Positions 13,101 through 25,621 are shown, counted from the stretch's first letter. The stretch: 64,000 bases of DNA from Dictyophora rubrovolvata (GCA_029959195.1 CP114126.1:682001-746000); one strand, 5' to 3'. The notes: generated from the letters alone by a model not told the origin. Numbers and translations: made by a program.

Positions 13101-16100
13101 TCTCAACGATCTCCGTGTCGTCGGTATCTTGCAATGGCGCAGAAATTCCAGCCAGGAAAGGCATCCAGGCAACCTCCAGCATTGACCGGACATGAATAAA
13201 GTGAGAGGCACTGAAGAATTGCTCGCTCATTTTGTTGTAGCCCTTACGCTGAGCTTTCATCAGCGTTTTGAATAGAGCCTGGAAAGTTATAAGACAACAA
13301 TATCTGAACGGATTGCATAGCTGACCTCTGATTTATTGGTTATATTGTGAGATTGGAGAACGTAAGCCTCTTTTTGCAAGTCACGGCCCACGTTTGCTAA
13401 AGCACCTGCCAACCCAGACGCAGAAACTGTCGGCAATTCGATTTCGTCCTTCATCCGGATTTCGTTAGAAGTGATATCATCGTAAATTTTGCTTAAATAT
13501 TCCTCTGATAAATCTTGGCCATCGTTTATGCCACGGTTGTTTTTGATAAAATCACTCTTTGTCATTCGATGTTTGACCTGAGGATTGAAGGCGTCCGTGT
13601 TCAACAAAATAACAGAGTAGGCCAGAACATAAGCCGTGTCTTGAAATTTGATTAAGTATTGCATGACTAAAATAATCAATACATCTTGACATACCGGCAT
13701 TATTATAAACAGTGGGATTGTTTGCGGTATATCTCTCGGCAAATTTAAGCATGAGACGATCAATTTTTTGGGCCTCTCCAGGAAGACGAAAAGATTGCAG
13801 GAATAAACGCAAGGCATCAGTAAAAGGCATGTCGGTGAAATCCAGTTGATCAACGAAGGCATGCATAATTGCGATGTTTGCCTCATCACTAAAAAAAATC
13901 AGCAATTCAATTGACAAGCAGGTGAAACACAGAACGTACCCTTCCCCCAAGTACTCCCCTATCATAGCTTTACTTAGACCCTCCGTCTGTAAGAGGAAGT
14001 GGGCAATATCGCGGGGTGCTGTCGACAAAATCAAACCAGCTTCGAGAAGGAATTCCATACCCTATCGACTGTCAACGAGTAGTAAGTGACGAACAAATAG
14101 GACATACCCTTTTCGGCTTGAAGTTAAATTTTTTAATGCCTTCTAATAAGATAATTTTCTTTTGTTTCACACTCTCAAACCGTTCAGGGTGATCGACTGC
14201 ATCTGGCGTCGTCGTTCGCGACACATCACCGGGAAGCGACAAACTCGACTTATCGTGCGGACTATCAGCTTCCGGTGGCCTAATCTCATCAATAGACTTG
14301 GTCCGTGACGGGGTGGATTCTATCACATTCTTGCCTGTTTGAGTTCCCCAAGTTACTAGAGAACGTAATACTGCTGCAAGGCACTCCAAACACTGTCGCT
14401 TCAGTTTGAAATCCGTAAGGTGACTACCGCTGTCTTGGCCCGGCGTCGTGGATAATGCGTTAGTGCTAAGAGAAGGTGGCATGGATGATTTCCCGGCTCG
14501 AGAGGTAACCTGAGGGCTTATAGGCTCTGGAGCTTTTTCCTTGGTCGGCGGGAGGTGTGAAGTGCCCAGTTTGGATATAACATTCATTAATCTGCGGAAC
14601 CATAAGAGAGAGCAAACTTCCTTTCAAACAAAGCGACGTCACCGTTCGTAAATATTCCCTGCAGAATCATCACAATCATAATTAAGATAAAGGTCTACCA
14701 GCGCCTGAGGATCCTGGCACAAGTTCAGCAGCATGTTTAAAATGACTGCTTTCTGCTTCAACGTTGAATTCCGCATTTCCAAAATAGGAATAAATATTTC
14801 ATTTAATAAGACCTCTATTTCGGGCTGCAAAGGAAATGTTTGTCATTGTGAGCCATCGGAAAAAAGGAAGAGTGTCCTACCTTGAGTTTGGTTCGCAGAT
14901 TTAAAAGTAATCTCCAAAATATCTCAACGCTGAGCTCAAATACTTGAGGTACCAAACTGACAGCGTTTCGAGTGATAGTTAGACAGAGATATTGTTTAAC
15001 GGCATGAATGAAATGCGTGGTTTCGTTCGAAGAAGAAGAATACATTATAGAGTTGGGATCCACAAAGACATCCATATGAGAATTTAGTATAGTCAACACC
15101 AGATGGAGGGATATCAACTTCGATCTCATGGCGTGAGACTTCATTTCTTTTTCACTGGAAGGATGTGAGTAACAGCTCATCGCAGGGAATATATATAACA
15201 GAAACCTTTCAGTATTTAACGCCTTCATGGTAAGCTTGCAAAGCGCTCTGAATACAAGAAATGCATCCTTGACAAAGACCTCTTTTTCATTGAGCTGGTG
15301 ATGCAAAAGGCCGTCCGTTTCAGGCACGTTGTCGTTAGGATTAGGTGCTTCAAAAGTGTCTCTGAAAACGAAAAAAAAACAGTTAACTAAAGAAAGCATT
15401 AAATACAAGGTGAAATTACAGATGGACAGTTTTGTTATGCTCTTGGTTTTCTGCAGGGTGGGTTCCATCTGCGTCGGACTGACGAGGCTCGGAAATTGTA
15501 TCGTCGCTAGGAAAGGACATTTTAACTTCTGCTTCTTTGTGATCAATATACGTTTGGGAAACTGAGACAGTTTCCGAAGCAGATTCAATGGAATTAGTTC
15601 GGACAGATGACCTTGAGTGATTACTTTTCTCTATATAGGACTCTGTTTGTGGCGACCTCACCAATGGAAGTCGAGGAGATTGGACCAGCGAGTCCCTGCG
15701 AGAGGACGAAACGGATTCAGTGCTCCCGTTGATTTTAGAGTTGGAAGGTCCTGATGTTTTGCACCGGGAAAAGACATGATTAATCATCTGAGTGAGACCC
15801 CCTTGAGCGACCATTTGATTGACAGAGTCCTGACTTAACAAGAATACGTTGTACACAATCCTGACTGCTTTCAACAAGGATGAATGATGAATTATGATCG
15901 AAGGGGATAGAACTAAGGCCAGCAGGGCCTTGACAATCTGCAGTGAGACTGGATCAGGAATTGATTCTGTATACGCGGCAGTGATTGTATTGGCTACAAG
16001 GTCGGCGAGATTGGTAGGTGTTGTATCATCTGGGGTAGTAGGTGTCGTTGGCATTTGGCGGGGGGGAGTGTTTTCGACGAAAAAGGAATGAGAAATAAGT

Positions 16101-16810
16101 TTGGAGATACAGTCGAGACTGGCAATCATTAATTTTTCATTCCGAGTTTCGCAGGCTAGTCTAAGAGGTTCAAATATCTCCCGAGGGCGGTCACCACCCT
16201 GACCGACTTTAATCATGCTTAAAGCATGTTGGACACTGTCTCGAAGCTCGGGTAACTTTTTCGCTTCCTTTGAGGATGCAATGGTTTCCAAAGCGGAAGT
16301 TATGAAAACGGTAGAAAGTGTGGTACCCTGGGAAATTGTCAAAGAACGGTGATGAGTGGACGTGCTATTTGCTGCAGAAGCTGGACGGGGATGTGATGGA
16401 TCTGGAGGTGTGGTCTTGACAGATTCAGGAGGCAGAGAAGGACCATGCAACTCATGATTGTCTCGAACAGGACTCTTTGGTAATGGAGGCGGTGGTAAGG
16501 TTTGAGAAGATGATGGGGACTGCAGAAGAATCCCTTGAAACGTCGTATTGGTGAAAGATGCTCGAGAGGACGAGTTGGCAATTTGTGTTCCTGAAGACTC
16601 TTGTGTTAATGATGAATTAGAAGCGTGGGTGCCGCTTGAAGTATCTGCGTTAGGTACAGAAGTCTCTTTAGATATGGATAACGATTCACGGTCCAGGGAC
16701 TGGGAAGCGTCGCTTTGAGCAGTAGCACTGACCACAGCATTCTGAACTTGTAATTCCTGAGCAGAAGGGCGAGACAACAGTATGTCAGCGTTATGAGACT
16801 CCTCCAGCAT
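10189..16810 (-). CDS. SEC7: ARF guanine nucleotide exchange factor Sec7 (BIG family)
   Basis: Sec7 activates ARF1 at the trans-Golgi. From the N-terminus: a Ser/Thr/Pro-rich region of about 190 residues; the DCB domain ([44 protein letters not shown]); the HUS region with the box [13 protein letters not shown]; then the Sec7 domain, with [12 protein letters not shown], the glutamate finger in [15 protein letters not shown], and [20 protein letters not shown]. The HDS repeats follow down to a last exon reading [19 protein letters not shown] and ending RVYAIIEQ. About 17 exons with canonical introns wherever I could check. The ATG at 16810 opens the first long exon; an extra upstream exon cannot be excluded. 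The gene ends 81 bp from the SLA1 stop and starts 148 bp from prefoldin 1. ARF1, its expected substrate, lies at 41.8-42.7 kb. Confidence 0.93.
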
Positions 16811-16958
16811 TGGAACCTGTGTTTATTAGGCCAGCTTTGGCCTGAAATCGAGGTGAGAGGACCAAACTAGGGTGACCGCGGGTTAGCGCCGAGCATCTTC
16901 GGCTTACACGTTATCGCGTTACTAAGTTGCTAGCAGTGCAAGCCCAGGGCCGAAATCA

Positions 16959-17545
16959 ATGTCCCAGCTTCCAGACGAAACGTTAAGAAAGGTATAAACT
17001 TTGAATTGGTGAGGTATTGCTGAATACTCTTGTTTTTCATAGATTCTTTTACAAATTCAGCAGACTGCTGTCCAATCACAGCGTGCTCTGACTGTTACGC
17101 GCACTCAAACAGCAGCCAAGGAACGTGAACGGCGAATCCTCCAGCTTACTATCGATGAAATAGCTGCCATAAAAGAAGATGTGGGGATGTACAAAGGAGT
17201 TGGGAAAATGTAGTTCAGTAAATTTCTACTTACTTGCTGACTAACTATCATCATCTGTTATCATCTAGGTTCATGGCGGTTCCAAAACCAGTCATGGAGA
17301 AAGAAATCAAGGCTGAAGAACGAGGCCTTACGGAAGAAATCAACGCGCTAAATAAAAAAGTGAGTGTCCATTGGACTTCAACGGACGAGCATCGTCGACC
17401 CAGCACTCTCCAGATCAAGTATCTTGACAAGCAGTTCAATGATGCTCAGGGGCAACTGAAAGATATCGTGAGTAGTATTATACTTTTGCTAGTGTTTATT
17501 GAGTACTAATATAACCTGCAGTTTCATTCCTCCAAGGAGAAGTAG
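16959..17545 (+). CDS. PFD1: Prefoldin subunit 1 (beta-type)
   Basis: Prefoldin is the hexameric chaperone that hands nascent actin and tubulin to the CCT chaperonin. Five exons encode about 121 residues. There are two long coiled-coil helices flanking a hairpin, as in beta prefoldins. MSQLPDETLRKILLQIQQTA begins helix one; the hairpin reads MYKGVGKMFM, the hallmark of subunit 1; IKYLDKQFNDAQGQLKDI is in helix two; the short last exon encodes FHSSKEK. The second intron splits the codon of the conserved Met (GGG AAA AT / G TTC). All introns are GT-AG, 48-60 nt. Confidence 0.9.
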
Positions 17546-17744
17546 TTCAATCTACAACGACCATTCTCGCCAGGCCGAATAGATGAATGTACTGGTGTCT
17601 TCGTCTGCAATGGGCTCTTACTACTATGTTCAAACTATGTTGGACCTTCAGACTGTATACTTTTCTGAGGGTCGTGTGACATTGCATCTCGTCACTTGAG
17701 TCACTAGCATGTCACTCCACTAAATAGTAACCTTGTTCAGCTTC

Positions 17745-18339
17745 ATGCCTGTTCCGCTGCGACTGAACGCTGTGGCTTTTATATCTTCCCAAAATCAACC
17801 CATTCTTATTCATAATTATACTTCCCTGGAACAGGATGACCTAAAATACCATTATATTTCTCACATTAGTCTTGACATCGTTGAAGAAAAACGTAAGCAT
17901 GTCTCGCTTTCGCTTGTTTTATCCTTTCGTCTGAGGAATTACCTTTAGTGAATTCTGCCAAACTCAACGAATGTTATCTCGGCTTACTATACTCTATGGA
18001 AGATCTTGCCGTGTATGGATATGTTACTCCCGCTAAATTAAAAATCATAATAGCGTTAGCTCTGTCTGATGCCGTAGTGCGCGATTCCGACATTGTTCTG
18101 GTCAGTAACGGTTTCGTGTATTATAGCCTATAATTTTTATTTTTATTTAGGTATTTAAAGCGCTGCACTCCGCTTATCGTCGCTCTCTGGCGAATCCATT
18201 CCTTAAGCTTTATACCCCTCCTGAGGCAGATTCTGCCACGATGCTGATATCCGGTATGGAACGTTTCTCAGCTTTTCGAAAACGAGTGGAGCAAATTGGA
18301 CAGGCTGTTACTGGAAGTATGGAAGGTGTTCGAATATGA
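17745..18339 (+). CDS. TRAPP complex subunit 2-like protein (TRAPPC2L/Tca17, sedlin fold)
   Basis: Three exons encode about 140 residues of the longin/sedlin fold: MPVPLRLNAVAFISSQNQP, LIHNYTSLEQDDLKYHY, SLDIVEEKLNSAKLNECY, LGLLYSMEDLAVYGYVTPAK, then VFKALHSAYRRSLANPF and a tail ending GSMEGVRI. Family members assist TRAPP tethering complexes at the Golgi. I place the start at 17745 because MPVPLRLNAVAFI gives the first beta strand directly. It lies 199 bp after prefoldin 1 on the same strand and converges on deoxyhypusine synthase. TRAPPC2L is preferred over TRAPPC2 because of the GLLYSMEDLAVYGY segment, though the two families are close. Confidence 0.82.
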
Positions 18340-18523
18340 GTATTTTCTATCCCACCTTTTTTCTTGTTTGTCGGTCACTACAATGGCATGGCTTGCGACC
18401 TCACTCGTCCTACAAATCGAGTCCATGTCTCCTTTTTTCTTCTTGACCTAAATTACGAAGGCTCTCCAATGACTCAGATGCTTCCAGAGCACCACTTCTG
18501 AGACAGATACGGGGCCGACATTT

Positions 18524-19867
18524 TTAAACTCTGTGCGTTGTGTGCGCTTCCTTTGCGAACGTAGCTGCAACCAGTAGAGGGAAAACCAAAGTAGCATCCG
18601 CGAATACCTGATTTCAGTTAGCGTTGTCATACTGGAACACCTAAATATATTACCTTGACAGATTCTGCCCCAGCGCGAATTTTACCCCATGAAACAGCTT
18701 CTTCCGGCCGTGCTCCAGAATCCGATCCATCGAACTCTTGACCAGTGTTCTGAAACGATTTTCGTGAGCACAAAACAGAACAATAAGAAAAGGGCTAAAA
18801 CATACGATATAAACGGAAAAGTCTGCTCCATTACGCTAATTGAGACTATACGTCGAAATGTTTCTTAACTCCAAAGCAGTAGACATACAATTAACATCGC
18901 GTTGGCGATCTGGTGCTTGCAGACACCGCCCCCGAGAATTATCATGCCGGCTTTCTTGGCCCTAAAGGAAAGGTCGTTCAAGGCACGAATATCTCGTACA
19001 ATATCAATGACGAGTCCAGGTGAACGATACGAATGAAAGTATATCATGTCTCCGAGTGATCCGTCGGTGAGAGCGGGACAAAATACCGGTATATCGTTCT
19101 GTAAAATTATTAATGCGTAGTTTCAAGTGAAAGCAGAGGGAGACGTACCTTGTATGCCCAGTAGTACACAGACCGTTCATCATTGATTTCCTTTCCCAAT
19201 CGACGAATGACAGTGCTCGGTGTCCATATAGTTCCCTCTTTTTGTTGTTCCTCCAATAAATTATCCAAAATTGGGGTAACCCAGTCTTCAAACTTGCAAT
19301 AATTATCATTAGGCACTACAAGATTGCCTATTCGATTCATTCCCTTTCGACGCAAATCAGCACCGTCAAGATTGAAATCGGCCAGGTAGGTATCCCCTAG
19401 ACATTTGATAAAATCTTCCTCGATTCCACCTGCAGTGGTCACGATAGCGGAAATGTGCTTGTGTTTTACCAAATACAAAATTATTTCTCGAAGGCCAGAG
19501 GAAATCAAGTTTGAGGTGTAACCGAAGAATACAGTACATTTGGTATTTGCGCGTACATCCATCGAGAGGTAGTCCTCGGATTCATCCTCTAGGATCGGTT
19601 CGTCAGATAAACGCCATTTTCTCTGAGTAACGATATGTCAACTTATTGCAATATAAACTAGGTTAAGGATGTAACAACCATTTTATTAATGATGTGAATG
19701 GCTTTCCCCAGACTATTCGCTTGAAATCCAATCCTTTCATAGCTGTCGATGAACTGCTGCAAATCCATTGGGGTGTCAAAGTTAGGGCCTACAACGGATA
19801 TTGCATTTTCTGGAACGGGCTGTGAAGGTAAAAGAACCGCCGCTGCTGCTGTTGAGGGGGCCGCCAT
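18524..19867 (-). CDS. DYS1: Deoxyhypusine synthase
   Basis: This NAD-dependent enzyme transfers the aminobutyl group of spermidine to a lysine of eIF5A, the first step of hypusine formation. Conserved blocks: [108 protein letters not shown] followed by GKI, which contains the catalytic lysine. The product ends [10 protein letters not shown]. The exon before [10 protein letters not shown] ends with donor ATT|GTATGT, giving NAMLIRNGADF where most homologues have NANLMRNGAD. I use the ATG at 19867 ([11 protein letters not shown]). About seven exons, all canonical. Confidence 0.94.
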
Positions 19868-20085
19868 CTGAATACACTGTCGCAAGTATGGTAGTGACGG
19901 CCTGAGACTAAGATGCTGTAATACAGTGATAGTCACGCTTGGGATTTACATGCATAGTACTGTCAAGGGTAAAACGTTCAATGATACAATGATTTATTGA
20001 CTTAAACTGTATCTTTACAAAAATGCTTGAACCCGATCCAAATTGCATCAAATGGTACATGAAGAAAGAAAAAGATCACCACCGT

Positions 20086-22979
20086 CTAATAAGGGCTGTT
20101 TACAACACTCGACCTACTTTTAGTCGGAGCGACGGATAAAGATTGACGATTGGGTACTTTGAGCAGGCTGCGAGTAGTAGAGAGAACATTATCTTCCAGA
20201 GCAACAATCTCGAATAAGCGTTATCAGCTGTAAGACTTTAAGTTATATATCAGGAAGACATACTATGTCTTTGTCGGCACCGAATTTGAAGTCGTCTTGC
20301 ACAACCCTCTTGGGATACCTACGGCGAAATTATTGAGAGGCCGATTTTCAAAGAATGGTAAACAGCAAATACCATTTAATGTGATACTTATCAAGGACAC
20401 CCTTTTTCACCTTGTTAAAGTCCCAGGCGACGACAAACTGCCCATTTCCAGTTACAATCAAGTTTTCTTCGACACCCTCTTCCGTAGAGTTGAATCTAAA
20501 ACAACACTGAATGCATGATAACTCGGGAAAAGAAAACCAACATACCGTGCAGGAGTGAAAGACACCTTATTATCCATATACAAGACATGTTCTGGCTTAA
20601 GTTGCAACCGCTTTGGCATGGGTTTGGCATCCGCAGGGAAACTTCGATCAAAACCTAGTTGGCCTTTATATCGACCCTCTCCAATCAAAGTATCAATCAG
20701 AAGCAGGTAGGTTTTGGTGGTGGCAACTATGTAGCGACCGTCAGCGGTCACATCGACTCCAATTATAGGATCGCCAAGTGGAGGTAAAGCCGTCTTCGCG
20801 TTTTTCCCTATTACGTCGAACAGGCGAATATCCCCCTTCTCGCTAGCTACTGCAACTCGGCCGTTTGCCGTTGTCGCTACACCGGAGAAAGCGTTCTTCG
20901 AGGCGTATTGTTTATACTCGGAATCGATCATTTTGTTTCCGGAAACGCGAGGATCAATACGGAATAAAGCATTATGAGATGCGCCAACTAAAGTTCTTTC
21001 TGGTTGTACTTGGGAGAATTTGGTATTTGGAGCGATGTGATCGACAGGGACACTATCGTGTACTTTCCACTCTTCTACAACTTTTCCAGTTTCGATATCC
21101 AAGTTGAACAAAGAATTGGGGGCATCCGGGTTTTGAAGAACCATATTTGCCTCTTGATTATGAAGCATCATCTACAAATCATATATAAATATGCTTCTCG
21201 GTAAAAAAAAAGACAAACCTTCTTCGGTATAAATGCCTTCCCCTTCGGCGCGACAAGCTTATTGATAGTTGCAATGTACTGCAATTCGCCAGTATCCTCT
21301 GAATTCTTGAAAACGCCAATCCGGCCCTGGTTTTCGACATACGATCGATCTTTGGATACTGCCAATTGTTTATTGACCCCGCCATCCTTGAATGCCTTAG
21401 CTTGTGGATCATCTTCGGGCTCATATAAATCCTCTTCTTCGTCTGTTCAGAATCAGCCAATGAAACACGTAGTTCACTATAACTACGTACCTTCATCTTC
21501 CGGCCCAGCTAACTCAGATTCAATCGCTTCCTCATCTTCCTCATCATCTTCGTCAGCCTCTCTCATAACGACATCTTCATCGTATGATCGTATGGCGTAT
21601 GTTCGTTCATCGGGCTATCAAGGATAAATGAGACATGAGAATCGCTCATTACTCATGAACATACTTTGACTTTTTCCCAAGCTATGTCGTTGAGCATTTC
21701 GTATTGACACTTGATGAACGCTTCCTTGAAACGCTCGAAGGCTTCTTGATCCTTAAATCTGAAGCAATACGATTGTTGAAGACCCCGCGGGGATAATTGA
21801 TTCCATGTAATAGAATGAACTTGCTACAATAATTGATCAATACGTATAACGTTTAAAATAACGATCGCATACTGTGGCAAATTTTGGATTAAGTTCGGGG
21901 GTGATTTTGTGGGAACCCCAAGTTTCAGGCCCGTCAGCTTGTAGCCAAACTAGATGGGAAAATTTTGAGCACGTTCGACCAGATCACCTATGAACAACGT
22001 ACAGTCACGCAGGCCGTTTTCAACAATGCTGGCCTCCACCTCTCCTTGCAAACGGAATCTTTCCGCTTCAAGATCCCACAAATAAAGAGTCGCCGGCTCT
22101 GTAACAATCACAGGAAGATTCTTCTTGGACTGTGGCAAAAGAGCATCTTGACTCTTTTCCGCTATACTGGCATTCTTGCTCCTTGTGTCGCCACTGGGGC
22201 GTATCAGATAAGCAGAGCAAACAATTTACTTTTTCTCAAGTTCACATACCTATAAACAAACTGTCGCAATTCGGGCTCTGGAACATTATCCGAACTCCTC
22301 CCATATTTTCTTTCATACATAGCACGGTATGTGGCCAATTCAAAAGTGGTCACCGTTGGAGAATTAACTCCCGATGCAACAAATTCGTATAGGTCGTCTT
22401 CATCATCCTCCAAATCGCGCCACTGAAATGTCGACTGTCCTTCATATTTTCCTAGACGAAATTCAAGTGCTTCATCAATCAAAAAGGAACGTTCCTGTTC
22501 ATCTAAAAAAACCAAGTCAAGGATCATATTCACACCGTAAACATGACCGGCACACTTTCGTCTTCTTCATCTAATAAAAGCTCTTCGCCTTCTTCAAACA
22601 GACGAGTCACGACCAGCTGATAATGAAATTCAGCGGTCAAAGCACGTCGAACCGTTATCATTGCATTTTGAAATCTGAGTGAGCACATAAGGTGATTGAT
22701 ATCCCAAATACCCGATCCAAAATACAACTCACATGCATTCACGAGAGGCTTTGACGCTTTCAGAGCGTACTAAATACAACTGCCCTGACTGTATTTGGAC
22801 CAGTTCAGTAGAATTCGGGTCGCCTACCGAAAAAAGTGATCTTCCGTGAACAGGTCCAGGAAGCAAACCTGAGCATATTGACACTCACTCCAAACCTTAC
22901 CAAACACTACGCACGAGATCTTATTAGTTTCGTAGGCATAGTACGCAATAATCTACTTACAATGTTTTAGAACAAACAT
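20086..22979 (-). CDS. VID27: Vid27 family protein (vacuolar import and degradation 27)
   Basis: Vid27 is a conserved fungal cytoplasmic protein with an N-terminal PH-like part and a C-terminal beta-propeller; it is linked to catabolite degradation of FBPase, but its molecular role is unclear. Visible: GDPNSTELVQIQSGQLYLVR, YQLVVTRLFEEGEELLLDEE, an acidic linker, and the propeller part with NAFSGVATTANGRVAVASEK, GDPIIGVDVTADGRYIVATT, RYKGQLGFDRSFPADAKPMP and FVVAWDFNKVKKG. The tail reads FKFGADKDIIVALEDNV and ends VVNSPY. The 5' end is inferred: ATG at 22979, MFVLKH, then probably a 6-nt exon at 22901-22906 giving MFVLKHLFGDPNST, as in homologues. A simpler alternative is one 92-nt intron. 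Confidence 0.88.
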
Positions 22980-23058
22980 AGCCAACTGTATGATTGTAGA
23001 GGTCTTCAAAAAAGGATTGTTTTGAGCCACACGATTACGTCATCATTGCCTTTCCTTT

Positions 23059-23470
23059 ATGTCCACTCCCGTCTCTCCTCAGGGTATGTACTTTAACCAT
23101 AACGTCAACTTTTCACTTGTAATGCGCTTTTCAAAAGAGTCATTTCAGAATGGAACGACACGTCACAGAGAATCCATTTTTACACCCGTTTTTAAGACGG
23201 TATGCTATCAATAACCTTGAAATTTCATAGCACAAGTATGTTTAAATCGCTATAAACCAGGACGCAGCAATGAGGTCGCAATCTCCGGCTTCGACTATCT
23301 TCAGTTCGCCTCTGTCAGGACACCGTCCCACCGACCAGGCTATTCGGAATGTTCGAGAATACTCTACTTTACCCCCAAGAAAGCTGGTTATCAGAGCAGA
23401 CTATACTATAACCACAAATTTCGATCCTGCGGATGCAGAGCTCTATGCTCTATGGGCACCAGCCCGCTGA
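23059..23470 (+). CDS. small conserved-looking protein, function unknown
   Basis: I infer three exons: MSTPVSPQ, then SFQNGTTRHRESIFTPVFKT, then DAAMRSQSPASTIFSSPLSG through a C-terminus ending DAELYALWAPAR (stop 23468-23470). The first junction works with donor G|GTATGT and acceptor CAAAAG|AG; the second is a 48-70 nt GT-AG gap. The product of about 95 residues is Ser/Thr/Pro-rich, then carries TDQAIRNVREYSTLPPRKLV, which looks like a short conserved block near the C-terminus of small basidiomycete proteins. I do not recognise a domain and name no function. Its start codon lies only 79 bp from that of VID27, head to head. Intron 1 could also be retained without breaking the frame. Confidence 0.55.
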
Positions 23471-23823
23471 CAGATATGCAAAAACAAGGATTATTCCATA
23501 TATTGGCTTATCCCCGTGAACGAGCATTTTACATGTACTTATGTGACATCGGTGTGGACTGCCGTGTCAGGTCCAACCCTTTACATTAGAATAGCTGTCA
23601 GTATTGCTCATAATATACACTTCAGACGATGAAGTTCTTGCCGGGTATTCTGCAGTGAGGACTCGGAATTGAGTCCGATGTTGGTGTGTACGCGTTGTGG
23701 GTCCCTGGGCTTGACCTGACACAAGCCCCGAACGTCTTTTTCTTCTTCGTAATCACGTCATTGATAGGTAAAAACTTCGGTGCTCAATATTCTATTGGCG
23801 CAGACTTTTTAAATAATAGACCC
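23471..23823. other. intergenic, no gene seen
   Basis: These 353 bp lie between the small gene and ERJ5 on the same strand. They probably hold a 3' UTR and the ERJ5 promoter. A short frame here contains YALWVPG, an echo of the preceding gene's YALWAPAR, but it has no further similarity. Confidence 0.5.
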
Positions 23824-25258
23824 ATGAGAAGTTCATGGCTCCTCATTTTCTTTCTTTTCTTCTCAGCTCAGGTCTATTGGCAAGTAATTTATGTCTTTTA
23901 TTCTTACACAACGTTTTAATCCGGAATTTTTCTACGTAGTTGGGATAAAGTAATATATTCTTCGTCACTAGAGTTGTGCCACTAAGATCCCCTACAGTAT
24001 GACTATGAGATATTCGATCTCGTGAGCGAGTTGGAAGCGATCGAAGGTTTGAAGCGATCCGATTGCCTTACTGTTGTCTGATTGAATTAATCAGGAAAAG
24101 GAGTTTCGTTTTACTCTTTCCTTAATGTCGAACCAACCGCGTCAACGGTTGACATTGGCAAAGCTTATAGGAGAAAAAGTACGCTCAGTGTCCTCATCTG
24201 ACGAAAGATGCTAACACTCTTTAAACAAACGCAGGCCTTCTGTTGCAGTAAGGAGAGTCATCGTAAACAGTCGCTACAATAGTCTAAGTCAACATTACAG
24301 TCCGGATAAAAACCCAGGCGTCAGGGGTGCACACGAACGGTTCGCGAAGCTAGGAGTAATAGCTTCTGTTTTAAGGAATCCGGAACGACGAGAACGATAC
24401 GATTTCTTCTACAGGAATGGTGTTCCCAAATGGCGAGGCGAGTCATCAAAGACTCATTGTACGGCATTCAGACTAAATGTACAGCATTAGGGACCGGATA
24501 CTACTATTCACGCTTTAGGCCAGGACTTGGAGTGAGTTAGTTGCCAAGTGTACACTGATAAGCAATTGACTATTTATTGGATGGATATTTGACAGACTGT
24601 GATAGTCTTCTTAATCATACTTAGCTCAGGATTACAATATCTGGTGCAAAGTATGAACTACAAGAACGATTTAAACCGAATAGAGAGATTCATCACCAAA
24701 GCAAGATTGGCAGCGTGGGGGCCGAAACTCCAGCCAGTCGAAGGAAAGCGCAAGGTGGGCATAATAGCCATCGTCCAGGGCTGCAACGTTAAGAAAAATA
24801 CAGGTCAAGGTCCGTGGCGATACGTACCACGAGGAGGATCTAAACGGAAAATGGATAGAAATGGTAGTAAACGGGAATGACGTTTTCATTGTAAGTAGGC
24901 GAAAGATCGTTTTGCGATGCAGATCCGAAGACCGGCCGATTTTTTTTTCAAACCGCAGGTTGATGCAGACGGCGAACTTTTACCTTTGAATGCCTCGATC
25001 GCACAGCCAGCAGCAGTCACACGGACATGGTTTATTAGTTTTGTCGGTCAATTATGCCAGCGAATCCGCCTCGCTTCTCAGACTTTAAATGAAGGCCATC
25101 GTGACAACGAAGATCATAATGAGAAGACAGAAGATGATGATGCCGAGAGGGAAGCACACCAAGGCACGAAAAAGCCTAGGCGGGCGCCAGAACGCAGCAA
25201 TGCTAAAGGCAAAAGTAGTAATACCAACACCAGCCGGAGTACTGCCAGACGACGATAA
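23824..25258 (+). CDS. ERJ5: ER-membrane J-domain protein, Erj5-like
   Basis: This DnaJ-type cochaperone should sit in the ER membrane and stimulate BiP/Kar2. A signal sequence MRSSWLLIFFLFFSAQ is followed by YDYEIFDLVSELEAIEG and the J domain: FYSFLNVEPTASTVDIGKAY, RRKSLLLHPDKNPGV (intact HPD), AHERFAKLGVIASVLRNPER and RYDFFYRNGVPKWRG. Then comes the family signature TGYYYSRFRPGLG, a membrane segment TVIVFLIILSSGLQYLVQ, and NRIERFITKARLAAWGPKL. The C-terminus is basic (NTNTSRSTARRR). Exon structure is unusual: a 13-nt exon (24235-24247) supplies S-LLL-H before PDKNPG; intron 24438-24490 must start with GC; the intron after VYW probably also starts with GC (23880-23939), with a 10-nt exon encoding WDK. 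A plain alternative skips that exon (intron 23884-23997). Confidence 0.85.
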
Positions 25259-25621
25259 TATACTGTGTACACTCGGCGTTCGCATGCCATCGCAAGGGTA
25301 GGACGCTCAGGCACGGGAAGTCTGAGACCGGGGTCAAACAAGCTTTGTACCGGTTTTTTGACCCTGTTGGGGCAGTAGTAGCTTTTTTCATTCCATTTTT
25401 TTCTGTTCTCTGTTCTTCACGTGAAATGTGCAACAGGCAAAACCCATGTATGTCTTCAGTTTCTTAAAGGCAAAAACAGCCGCATTCTTGGGATGCCAAA
25501 GAGAAATATTGTTTCGTCCGAGAAGACTTGCAGATAGCTAATTGGTCCGATAAGCTCCAAATTCTTATCCGACGAATCGTGTGCGTCATATCGAATTCAA
25601 ACTCCGATTTGTGTCTCGCCG

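Noticed and set aside
23686-23919. Open frame with YALWVPG resembling the end of the preceding small gene
   Set aside because: The DNA of the two YALW stretches is not similar and similarity stops after six residues, so it is not a duplicated exon; the frame overlaps the ERJ5 start and lacks an ATG.
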